A stretch of 64,000 bases of DNA. Origin: Aristolochia californica (lineage: Eukaryota > Streptophyta > Magnoliopsida > Piperales > Aristolochiaceae). This document shows, one piece after another, positions 53,246-64,000 of the stretch (positions are counted from its first letter, which is position 1; each line of letters starts with the position of its first letter). The translations under genes were made by a program, and so were the position numbers. The DNA lies in contig JARWKL010000008.1 in the NCBI GenBank assembly GCA_029961685.1, positions 12,495,981 to 12,559,980 of the forward strand. Direction: 5' to 3'. The notes beneath the pieces were generated by a model. The model made no database searches, was not told the origin of the DNA, and was given only the letters and a program-made list of their open reading frames with translations.

Positions 53246-56200
53246 TTACTTGAAAATTTTGGATCATTAGGACATTTGCATCTTCAACATGTTTTTGGCA
53301 TGCATATCCACCACATTTAAAATATGTTAGGATCAATTAGAAATCTCTTTCTAATAAAATTCCACCAAGCTATCTCGGGTTGTACTAGTGGAATTTCCCC
53401 AATGTGGATAACAAAACTTTGGTGTTCGTTTTTAGTGCGTGAAAATAACTTTCTTCACTGACATTTACTATAGTTTTCAAGTTCTTTTGCATACGTAAAC
53501 TCAAAAATTTTCATTTTGTTGTGATCTATATTTGCTTTATCTTTTTGTTTACGAGAAAACTGGGAGAGTGAAAAACTCAAGTTTGAAAAAAAAAAATTGA
53601 ACATCCAAAATGGAAATGCACAAATGCTGAGAGAGAAAATTCCAAAATCTAACAGTTATTTTTTAGGTCCACTTTTTGTAAAATAGTCAAAAAGTGGGTT
53701 GTTTGGCTCTGGTAAATCTCCCACCGCACGTTAACTTAAGAATTGCAATTTTTTCTACTCCTTGAAACTTTTGGATCATTAGGTCATTTGCATCTTCAAC
53801 ATGTTTCTTGCATGCATATCCACCACATTTAAAACATTTTAGGATCAATTAAAAATCTCTTTCATATAATATTCCACCAAACTATATGGGGAGCTACAAG
53901 TGGAATTTCCCCAACGTGGAAAATAAAACTTTGGTGTTCATTTTTAGTGTGTGAAAATAATTTTCTTGACTCAAATTTATTATAGTTTTCAATTTCTTTT
54001 GCATACATAAACTCTAAAATTTTCATTTTGTTGTGATCTATATTTGCCTTATCTTTTTGTTTATGAGAAAACTTGGAGAGTGAAAAACTCAAGTTTGAAA
54101 AAAAAAATTGAACATCCAAAATGCAAATGCACAAATACTAAGAGAGATAATTTTGAAAAGTATCTGTGATTTTTTAGATCCGCTTTCTCTAACATAGGCA
54201 AACAGTGGGTTGTTTGGCTCCGGTAAATATCCCACCGCACGTTAACTTGAGAATTTTAATTTTTTCTACTCCTAGAAATTTTTGGATCATTAGACCATTT
54301 GCATCTTCAACATGTTTCTGACATGCATATCCACCACATTTAAAACATGTTAGGATCAATTAGAAATCTCTTTCTTAGAAAATTCCACCAAGCTATCTGG
54401 GGTTGTACTAGTGGAATTTCCCAACATGGATAACAATACGTTGGTTTTCATTTTCAGTCCGTGAAAATAATTTTCTTCACTCACATTTATTACAGTTTTC
54501 AAAGTCTTTTCCATACATAAACTCTAAAAATTTCATTTTGTTGTGATCTATATATGCCTTATCTTATTGTTTACGAGAAAGATGGGAGAGTGAAAAACTC
54601 AGGTTTGAAAAAAAAAATTGAACATCCAAAATGGAAATGCACAAATGCTGAGAGAGATAATTCCAAAAACTATCTATGATTTTTTAGGTCCGCTTTTTTT
54701 TAAAATAGGCAAAATGTGGGTTGTTTGGCTCTTGTAAATATCCCACCCCACGTCAACTTGAGAATTTTAATTTTTTCTACTCCTTGAAATTTTTGGATCA
54801 TTAGGTCATTTGCATCTTCAACATGTTTCTGGCATGCATATCCACCACATTTAAAACATGTTAGGATCAATTAGAAATCTCTTTCTTATAAAATTCCACC
54901 AAGCTATCTGAGTTTGTACTAGTGGAATTTCCCTACATGGATAACAATACTTTGGTGTTCATTTTCAGTCCGTGAAAATAATTTTCTTCACTCACATTTA
55001 TTATAGTTTTCAAATTCTTTTGCATACATAAACTCTAAAATTTTCATTTTGTTGTGATCTAAATTTGCCTTATCTTTTTGTTTACGAGAAAACTGGGAAA
55101 CTGAAAAACTCAAATTTGAAAAAAAAATTGAACAGCCAAAATGGAAATGCACAAATGCTGAGGGAGATAATTCCAAAAATTTTCTGTGATTTTTCAGGTC
55201 TGTTGTTTGTAAAATAAGCAAAAAGTGGGTTGTTTGGCTTTAGTAAATATCCCACCGGACATTGACTTGAGAATTTTAATTTTTTCTACTCCTTGAAATT
55301 TTTAGATAATTAGGTCATTTGCATCTTCAACATGTTTCTGGCATGCATATCCACCACATTTAAAACATGTTAGGATCAATTAGAAATCTCTTTCTTATAA
55401 AATTCCACCAGGTTATCTTGGGTTGTACTAGTGGAATTTCCCAAATGTGGATAACAAAACTTTGGTGTTCATTTTTAGTGCGTAAAAATAATTTACTTCA
55501 CTCAATTTTATTATAGTTTTAAAATTCTTTTGCATACATACACTCTAAAATTTTGATTTTGCTGTGAACTATATTTGCCTTATCTTTTTGTTTATGAGAA
55601 AACTGGGAAAGCGAAAAACTCAAGTTTGAAAAAAAAAATATGAACATCCAAAATGGAAATGCACAAAAGCTGAGAGAGATAATTCCAAAAAGTATCTCTG
55701 ATTTTTTAGGTCCGCTGTTTGTAAAATAGGCAAAAAGTGGGTGGTTTGGCTCTGGTAAATATCCCACAGCACGTTTACTTGACAATTTTAATTTTTTCTA
55801 CTCCTTGAAATTTTTGGAACATTAGGCCATTTGCATCTTCAACATGTTTCTGGCATGCATATCCACACATTTAAAACATGTTAGGATCAATTAGAAATCT
55901 CTTTCTTATAAAATTCCACCAGGCTATCTGGGGTTGTACTAGTGGAATTTTCCCAACGTGGACAACAAAAATTTGGTGTTCATTTTTAGTGCGTAAAAAT
56001 AATTTTCTTCCCTCACATTTATTATAGTTTTAAAATTCTTTTGCATACATAAACTCTAAATTTTTGATTTTGTTGTCATCTATATTTGCCTTATCTTTTT
56101 GTTTTCGAGAAAACCGGGAGTGAAAAAAACTCAAGTTTAAAAAAAAAATTGAACATCCAAAATGGAAATGCGCAAATGCTGAGAGAGATAAGTCCAAAAA

Positions 56201-57134
56201 CTATCAGTGACTTTTTAGGTCCGCTTTTTGTAGAACAGGCAAAAAGTGGGTTGTTTGGCTCAGGTAAATATCCCACCACACGTTAACTTGAGAATTTTAA
56301 TTTTTTCTACTCCTTGAAAATTTTGGATCATTAGGTCATTTGCTTCTTCAACATGTTTCTAGCATGCATATCCACCACATTTAAAACATGTTAGGTACAA
56401 TTAGTAATCTCTTTCTCATAAAATTCCGCCAAGCTATCTTATGTTGCACTAGTGGAATTTCCCCAACATGGATAACAAAACTTTGGTGTTTATTATTATT
56501 GCGTTAAAATAATTTTCTTCACTCACATTTATTATAGTTTTCAAAACCTTTCGCATACATAAACTCTAAAATTTTCATTTTCTTGTAATCTATATTTTCC
56601 CTATCTTTTTGTTTACGAGAAAACAGGGAGAGTGAAAAACTCGAGTTTAAAAAAAAAATTGAACATCCAAAATGGAAATACACAAATGCTGAGAGAGATA
56701 ATTCCAAAAAGTATCTGTGATTTTTAAGGTCCGCTTTTTGTAAAATAGCCAAAAAGTTGGTTGTTTGGCTCTGCTAAATATCCACCGCACGTTAACTTGA
56801 GAATTTTAATTTTTTCTTCTCCTTGAAATTTTTGGATCATTAGGTCATTTGCAACTTCAACAAGTTTCTGGCATGCCTATCCACCACATTTAAAACATAT
56901 TAGGATCAATTAGAAACCTCTTTCTTATAAAATTCCACTAAGCTATCTGGGGTTGTACTAGTGGAATTTCCCCAACATAGATGACAAAACTTTGGTGTTC
57001 ATCTTTTGTGCATCAAATTAATTTCCTTCACTCACATTTATTACAGTTTTCAAATTCTTTTGCATACATAAACTCTAAAATTTTCATTTTGTCGTGATCT
57101 ATATTATCCTTATCTTTTTCTTGACGAGAAAACT

Positions 57135-58195
57135 GGGAGAGTGAAAAAGTCAAGTTTGAAAAAAAAAATTGAACATCCAAAATGGAAATGCACAAATGGC
57201 GAGATACATAATTCCAAAAAGTATTTGTGATGTTTTAGCTCCGCTTTTTGTAAAATAAGCAAAAAGTGGGTTGTTTGGCTCTGGTAAATATCCCACCGCA
57301 CGTCAACTTGAGAATTTTAATTTTTCCTACCTGAAATTTTTGGATCATTAGGTCATTTGCATCTTCAACATGTTTCTAGCATGCATATCCACCATATTTA
57401 AAACATGTTAGGATCAATTAGAAATCTCTTTCTTATAAAATTCCACTAAGCTATCTGGGGTTGTACTAGTGGAATTTCCCCAACGTGGATAACAAAACAT
57501 TGGTGTTCATTTTTAGTGCGTGAAAATAATTTTCTTCACTCACATTTATTATAGTTTTAAAATTCTTTTGCATACATAAACTCTAAAATTTTCATTTTGT
57601 TGTGATCTATATTTTCCTTATCTTTTTCTTTACGAGAAAATTGGGAGAGGTGAAAACTCCAGTTTGAAAAAAAATTGAACATCTAAAATGGAAAAGCACA
57701 AATGTTGAGAGAGATAATTCCAAAAAGGATCCATGATTTTTTAGGTCCGCTTTTTGTAAAATAGGCAAAAAGTGTGTTGTTTGGCTCAGGAAAATATCCC
57801 ACCGCACATTTACTTGAGAATTTTAATTTTTTCTATTCCTTGAAATTTTTGGATCATTAGGTCATTTGTATCTTCAACATGTTTCTGGCATGCCTATCCA
57901 CCAAATTTAAAACATATTAGGATCAATTAGAAACCTCTTTCTTATAAAATTCCACCAAGCTATCTGGGGTTGTACTAGTGGAATTTTCCCAACGTGGATA
58001 ACAAAACTTTGGTTTTCCTTTTAAGTGCATGAAAATAATTTTCTTCACTCACATTTTTTATAGTTTTCAAATTCTTTTGCATACATAAACTCTAAAATTT
58101 CCATTTTGTTATGATCTATATTTGCCTTATTTTCTTGTTTGCGGAAAAACTGGGAGAGTTAAAAACTCAAGTTTGAAAAAAAAAAAATTAGACGT
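57135..58195 (+). repeat. Duplicated block, partner at about 62235-63290 (10-unit offset)
   Basis: Shared variants are AAAAAGTCAAG, TTTGTGATGTTTTAG, ACCTGAAATTT or ACTTGAAATTT, CCACCATATTTAAAA, ATTGGGAGAG with CTCCAGTTTG, GGAAAAGCACAAATG, CCTATCCACCAAATTT, ACATATTAGG, TTTTAAGTGCATG, ACATTTTTTATAG, TTCCATTTTGTTATG and the rare GACGTCC or GAACGTCC. The offset is 5096-5098 bp. Confidence 0.8.
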
Positions 58196-61100
58196 CCAAA
58201 ATGGAAATGCACAAATGCTGAGAGAGATAATTCCAAAAAGTATTTGTGATTTTTTAGGTCCGCTTTTTGTAAAATTGCCAAAAAGTGGGTTGTGTGGCTC
58301 TCCTAAATATCCCAACGCACGTTTACTTGAGAATTTTAATTTTTTCTACTCTAAATTTTTGGATCATTTGATCATTAGCAGCTTCAACATGTTTTTGGCA
58401 TGCATTTCCACCACATTTAAAACATGTTAGGATCAATTAGAAATCTCATTCTTATAAAATTCCACCAAGCTATATGGGGTTGTACTAGTGGAATTTCCCC
58501 AACGAGGATAACAAAACTTGTGTTCATTTTTAGTGCATGAAAATAATTTTTTTCACTCACATTTGTTTTAGTTTTCAACTTCTTTTGCATACATAAACCC
58601 TAAAATTTTCATTTTGTTGTGATCTATATTTGCCTTATCTTTTTGTTTATGAGAAAACTGGGAGAGTGAAAAATCAACCCAAAAAAAAAAAAATTGAACA
58701 TTGAAAATGGAAATGCACAAATGCTGAGAGAGATATTTCCAAAAAGTATCTGTGATTTTTTAGGTCCACTTTTCGTAAAATAGCCAAAAAGTGGATTGTT
58801 TGGCTTTGGTAAATATCCCACCGCACATTAACTTGAGAATTTCAATTTTTTCTACACCTTGAAATTTTTGGATCATTAGGTCATTTGCATCTTCAATATG
58901 TTTCTCGCATGCATATCCACCACATTTAAAACATGTTAGGATCAATTAGAAATCTCTTTCTTATGAAATTCAACCAAGCTATATGGGGTTGTACTAGTGG
59001 AATTTCCCCAACGTGGATAACTAAACTTTGGTGTTCATTTTTAGTGCGTGAAAATAATTTTCTTTACTCACATTTATTATAGTTTTCAAATTCTTTTGCA
59101 TACTTAAACTCTAAAATTTTTATTTTGTTGTGATCTATATTTGCCTTATCTTTTTGTTTACGAGAAAACTGGGAGAGTAAAAAACTCAAGTTTGGAAAAA
59201 AATTGAACATCCAAAATGGAAATGTGCAAATGCTGAGAGAGATAACTCCAAAAACTATCAGTGATTTTTTAGGTCCGCTTTATGAAAAATAGGGATAACG
59301 TGGGTTGTTTGTCTCTGGCAAATATCCTACCGCACGTTAACTTGAGAATTTTAATTTTTTCTACTCCTTGAAATTTTTGGATCATTAGGTCATTTGCATC
59401 TTCAACATGTTTCTGGCAAGCATATCCACCACATTTAAAACTTCTTAGGATCAATTAGAAACCTCTTTCTTATAAAATTCCACCATGCTATCTGTGGTTG
59501 TACTAGTGGAATTTCCACAACGTGGATAACAAAACTTTGGTGTTCAATTTCAGTGCGTGAAAATAAATTTCTTCACTCACATTTATTATAGTTTTCAAAT
59601 TCTTTTGCATACATGAACTTTAAAATTTTCATTTTGTTGTGATCTCTATTTACCTTATCTTTTTGTCTACGAGAAAACTGGGAGAGTGAAAAATTCAAGT
59701 TTGAAAAAGAAAAAATTGAACATCCAAAATGGAAATGCACAAATGCTGAGAGAGATAATTCCAAAAAGTATCTATGATTTTTTAGGTCCGCATTTAGTAA
59801 AATAGGCAAAAAGTGGGTTGTTTGGCTCTGGTAAATATCCCACCACATGTTAACCTGAGAATTTTAATTTTTTCTACTCCCCGAAATTTGTTGATAATTA
59901 GGGCATTTGCATGTTCAACATGTTTCTGGCATGCATATCCACCGCATTTAACACATGTTAGGATCAATTAGAAATCTCTTTCTTATAAAATTCCACCAAG
60001 CTATCTGGGGTTGTACTAGTGGAATTTCCCCAACGTGGATAAAAAACTTCGGTGTTCATTCTTAGTGCATGAAAATAATTTTCTTCACTCACATTTATTA
60101 TAGTTTTCAAATTCTTTTGCATACATAAACTCTAAAATTGTCAATTTGTTGTGATCTATATTTGCCTTATCTTTTTCTTTACCAGAAAACTAGGAGAGTG
60201 AAAAACTCAAGTTTGAAAATAAAAAAATTGAACATTCAAAATGAAAATGTAGAAATGCTGAGAGACATAATTCCAAAAAGTATCTGTGATTTATTAGGTC
60301 CGCTTTTTGTAAAATAGGCAAAAAGTGGGTTGTTGGGCTCTAGTAAATATCCCACCACACGTTAACTTGAGAATTTTAATTTTTCCTAGTCCTTGAACTT
60401 TTTGGATCATTAGGTCATTTGCATCTTCAACATGTTTCTAGCATGCTTATCCACCACATTTAAAACATGTTAGGATCAATAAGAAATCTCTTTCTTATAA
60501 AATTCCACCAAGCTATCTGGGGTTGTACTAGTGGAATTTCCCCAACGTGGATAACAAAACTTTGGTGTTCATTTTTAGTGCGTAAAATTAATTTCCTTCA
60601 CTCACATTTATTATAGTTTTAAAATTCTTTTGCATACATAAACTCTAAAATTTTCATTTTGTCGTGATCTAAATTTTCCTTATCTTTTTGTTTACGAGAA
60701 AACTAGGAGAGTGAAAAACTCAAGTTTGAAAAAAAAATTGAACATCCAAAATGGAAATGCACAAATGCTGAGAGATATAATTCCAAAAAGTCACTGTTAT
60801 TTTTTAGGTCCGCTTTTTGTAAAATAGGCAAAAAGTAGGTTGTCTGGCTCTGGTAAATATCCCACCGACATTAACTTGAGAATTTTAATTTTTTCTACTC
60901 GAAATTTTTAGATCATTAGGTCATTTGCATCTTCAACATGTTTTTGGCATGCATATCCACAACATTTAAAACATTTAGGATGAATTAGAAATCTCTTTGT
61001 TATAAAATTCCACTGAGCCATATGGTGTTTAACCAGTGGAATTTCCCCAATGTGCATAAAAAAACTTTGGTGTTCATTTTTAGTGCGTGAAAATAGTTTT

Positions 61101-61481
61101 CTTCATTCACATTTATTATAGTTTTCATAATCTTTTGGATACATAAATGCTAAAAGTTTCATTTCGTTGTGATCTATATTTGCCTTATCTTTTTGTTCAA
61201 GAGAAAACTAGGAGAGTGAAAAACTCTAGTTTGAAAAATAAAATTGAACATACAAAATGGGAATGCACAAATGCTGACAGAGATAATTCCAAAAAGTATC
61301 TGTGATTTTTTTGGTCCGCTTGTTGTAAAATAGGCAAAACGTGGGTTGTTTGTCTCTAGTAAATATCCCACCGCATGTTAACTTGAGAATTTTAATTTTT
61401 TCTACTCCTTGAAATTTTTGGATCATTAGGTCATTTGCATCTTCAACATGTTTCTTGCATGCATATCCACCACATTTAAAA

Positions 61482-61991
61482 CATGTTAGGATCAATTAGA
61501 AATCTCATTCTTATAAAATTCCACCAAGCTATATGGGGTTGTACTAGTGGAATTTCCCCAACGAGGATAACGAAACTTGTGTTCATTTTTAGTGCTTGAA
61601 ACTAATTTTTTTCACTCACATTTGTTTTAGTTTTCAACTTCTTTTGCATACATAATCCCTAAAATTTTCATTTTGTTGTGATCTCTGTTTGCCTTATCTT
61701 TTTGTTTACGAGAAAACTGGGAGGTGAAAAACTCAAGTTTGAAAAAGAAAAAATTGAACATCCAAAATGGAAATGCACAAATGCTGAGAGAGATAATTCC
61801 AAAAAGTATGTGTGATTTTTTAGGTCCGCATTTACTAAAATAGGACAAAAGTGGGTTGTTTGGCTCAGGTAAATATCCCACCGCATGTTTACTTGAGAAT
61901 TTTAATTTTTTCTACTCCCCTAAATTTGTGGATAATTTGGTCATTTGCATATTCAACATGTTTCTGGCAGTCATATCCACCACATTTAAAA
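61482..61991 (+). repeat. Second chimeric satellite unit
   Basis: Up to about 61665 it follows the unit at 58423 (AATCTCATTC, GCTATATGGGG, AACGAGGATAAC, AAACTTGTGTTC, CACATTTGTTTTAG, TTCAACTTC), six units away. From about 61680 it follows the unit at 59441 (GTGATCTCT, GAAAAAGAAAAAATTG, CCGCATTTA), four units away, and this continues into the next unit (TAAATTTGTGGATAAT or GAAATTTGTTGATAAT). The change of register inside one unit marks an exchange or conversion junction. Confidence 0.75.
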
Positions 61992-63520
61992 CATGTTAGG
62001 ATCAATTAGAAATCTCTTTCTTATAAAATTCCATCAACCTATCTGGGGTTGTACTAGTGGAATTTCCCCAACGTGGACAAAAAACAGTGGTGTTCATTTT
62101 TAGTGCGTGAAAATAATTTTCTTCACTCAAATTTATTATATTTTTATTATTCTTTTGCATACACAAACTCTAAAATTTTCATTTTGTTGTGATCTATATT
62201 TGCCTTATATCTTTTCTTTACGAGAAAACTGGTAGAGTGAAAAAGTCAAGTTTGAAAAAAAAAAATCGAACGTCCAAAATGGAAATGCACAAATGCTGAG
62301 AGAGATAATTCCAAAAAGTATTTGTGATGTTTTAGGTCCGCTTTTTGTAAAATTGCCAAAAAGTGGGTTGTTTGGCTCTGGTAAATATCCCTCCGCACGT
62401 TAACTTGAGAATTTTAATTTTTCCGACTTGAAATTTTTGGATCATTAGGTCATTTGCACCTTCAAGATGTTTCTAGGATGCATATCCACCATATTTAAAA
62501 TATGTTAGGATCAATTAGAAATCTCTTTCTTATAAAATTCCACCAAGCTATCAGGGGTTGTACTAGTGGAATTTCCCCAACGTGGATAACAAAACTTGGT
62601 GTTCATTTTTAGTGCGTGAAAATAATTTTCTTCACTCACATTTATTACAGTTTTAAAATTCTTTTGCATACATAATCTCTAAAATTTTCATTTTGTTGTG
62701 ATCTATGTTTTCCTTATCTTTTTCTTTACGAGAAAATTGGGAGAGTGAAAAACTCCAGTTTGAAAAAAAATTGAACATCCAAAATGGAAAAGCACAAATG
62801 CTGAGAGATATAATTCCAAAAAGTATCCGTGATTTTTTAGGTCCGCTTTTTGTAAAATAGTCAAAAAGTGGGTTGTTTGGCTCAAGTAAATATCCCACCG
62901 CACATTAACTTGAGAATTTTAATTTTTTCTACTCCTTGAATTTTTTAGATCATTAGGTCATTTCAATCTTCAACATGTTTCTGGCATACCTATCCACCAA
63001 ATTTAAAACATATTAGGATCAATTAGAAATCTCTTTCTTATAAAATTCCACCAAGCTATCTGGGTTTGTACTAGTGGAATTTTCCCAACGTGGATAACAA
63101 AACTTTGGTGTTCTTTTTAAGTGCATGAAAATAATTTTCTTCACTCACATTTTTTATAGTTTTCAAATTCTTTTGCATACATAATCTCTAAAATTTCCAT
63201 TTTGTTATGATCTATATTTGCCTTTTTTTTTGTTTACGAGAAAACTGGGAGAGTTAAAAACTCAAGTTTGAAAAAAAAAAAATTGAACGTCCAAAATGGA
63301 AATGCACAAATGCTGGGAGAGATAATTCCAAAAAGAATCTGTGAATTTTTAAGTGCGCTTTTTCTTAAATATGCAAAAAGTGGGTGGTTTGGCTCTGGTA
63401 AATATCCTACCGCACGTTAACTTGAGAATTTTAATTTTTTCTACTCCTTGAAATTTTTGGATCATTAGGTCATTTGCATCTTCAACATGTTTTTGGCATG
63501 CATATCCACCACATTTAAAA

Positions 63521-64000
63521 CATGTTAGGATCTATTTAAAATCTCTTTCTTATAAAATTCCACCAAGCTATCTTGGGGTTGTACTAGTGGAATTTCCCCA
63601 ACGTGGAAAACAAAACTTTGATGTTCATTTTTAGTGCGTGAAAATAATTTTCTTCACTCACATTTATTAAAGTTTTCAAGTTCTTTTGCATAAATAAACT
63701 CCAAAATTTTCATTTTGTTGTGATTTATATTTTCCTTATGTTTTGTTTACGAGAAAACTGGTAGAGTGAAAAACTCAAGTTTGAAAAAAAAATTGAACAT
63801 CCAAAATAGAAATGAACAAATGCTGAGAACGATAATTCCAAAAAGTATCTGTGATTTTTTAGGTCCGCTTTTTGTAAAATAGGAAAAAATGGGTTGTTTG
63901 GCTCTTGTAAATATCCTACCGCATGTTTACTTGAGAATTTTTATTTTTTCTACTGCTTGAAATTTTTTGATCATTAGGTCATTTTAATCTTCAACAAGTT
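63521..64000 (+). repeat. Partial satellite monomer at right window edge
   Basis: The last unit runs from consensus position 1 to about 482, inside the AACATGTT palindrome (here AACAAGTT), and is cut by the window edge. The array therefore continues past both ends of the window and its true length is unknown. Confidence 0.93.

Larger units (their letters stand above)
1..64000 (+). repeat. Satellite DNA array, ~510-bp monomer, about 126 head-to-tail units
   Basis: One monomer recurs without interruption and always in the same orientation. Landmark CATGTTAGGA (or variant) starts at 282, 795, 1304, 1788, 2290, 2801, 3310, 3821, 4328, 4842, 5354, 5856, 6369, 6880, 7391, 7893, 8405, 8799, 9310, 9820, 10328, 10839, 11351, 11861, 12374, 12884, 13385, 13898, 14393, 14902, 15405, 15915, 16426, 16913, 17425, 17926, 18441, 18951, 19452, 19959, 20470, 20981, 21489, 21999, 22514, 23026, 23535, 24044, 24554, 25063, 25574, 26084, 26591, 27102, 27612, 28121, 28631, 29142, 29651, 30162, 30672, 31183, 31690, 32201, 32712, 33222, 33730, 34240, 34750, 35262, 35771, 36279, 36788, 37293, 37671, 38180, 38660, 39139, 39648, 40157, 40668, 41180, 41683, 42186, 42694, 43204, 43713, 44225, 44734, 45241, 45750, 46227, 46739, 47248, 47755, 48265, 48742, 49245, 49753, 50263, 50772, 51284, 51793, 52305, 52816, 53323, 53835, 54346, 54857, 55366, 55877, 56387, 56896, 57404, 57913, 58423, 58932, 59441, 59954, 60466, 60972, 61482, 61992, 62501, 63009 and 63521. 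The mean interval is about 506 bp and the usual one 507-513. No gene, RNA gene or mobile element interrupts it. Confidence 0.97.

Noticed and set aside
1..64000. A hidden gene cluster, defence system or other novel coding system
   Set aside because: Every part of the window can be assigned to the satellite unit or a deletion of it, so there is no unassigned stretch in which such a system could sit.
1..64000. CRISPR-like repeat and spacer arrangement
   Set aside because: The whole ~510-bp unit repeats, with no short repeats separated by unique spacers.
1..64000. CENP-B box
   Set aside because: I find no consensus match to the required TTCG...A..CGGG pattern in the monomer.
1..64000. Assigning the array to a named satellite family or species
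   Set aside because: I do not recognise the consensus with confidence, and no database search was possible. A search of the 511-bp consensus against repeat libraries would decide it.

Overview
The whole 64 kb window is one uninterrupted head-to-tail satellite DNA array. I find no credible protein-coding gene, RNA gene, transposon, CRISPR array or unique-sequence island. The monomer is about 510-511 bp, with about 32% G+C by my hand count of a hand-built consensus. A single landmark (motif CATGTTAGGA or its variant, used as consensus position 1) occurs 126 times on the + strand from 282 to 63521, giving 125 complete unit intervals plus partial units at both window edges. Most intervals are 507-513 bp, the longest is 515, and the short ones carry internal deletions (the extremes are 394 and 378 bp). 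Every unit has the same orientation.

The source is a eukaryote with a large heterochromatic block, probably centromeric, pericentromeric or subtelomeric. Sequence alone does not tell me which lineage; plants and insects both carry AT-rich satellites of this size. Consensus CpG sites are frequently replaced by TpG or CpA, which suggests cytosine methylation in the host. A unit of 510 bp is close to three nucleosome repeats of 170 bp, but no threefold internal repeat is visible.

The monomer has internal architecture. Measured from consensus position 1 there are: a 9-bp-arm inverted repeat at 35-74; a second 9-bp-arm inverted repeat at 113-140; an A-tract of 7-13 bases near 264-273; a weaker GTGGG/CCCAC dyad at 371-401; two TTAGGTC direct repeats 116 bp apart (340 and 456); and a cluster of palindromes, AACATGTT - GCATGC - AACATGTT, across the unit junction.

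Layout. 1-20 kb holds diverged units with many small deletions and several duplicated blocks (1.3-2.2 kb with 14.9-15.9 kb, 5.3 with 10.3 kb, 7.4-8.3 with 12.9-13.8 kb, 17.1-18.0 with 18.6-19.6 kb). 20-36 kb has more regular units with an interspersed variant lineage, partly spaced five units apart. 37-50 kb has several deleted units and the clearest crossover mosaics. 50-64 kb has blocks repeated at 5-unit and 10-unit offsets. The picture is an array maintained by unequal exchange and local deletion, with a decayed, irregular higher-order organisation. The many short open frames (60-131 codons) are the same few satellite frames seen again in each unit, not genes.
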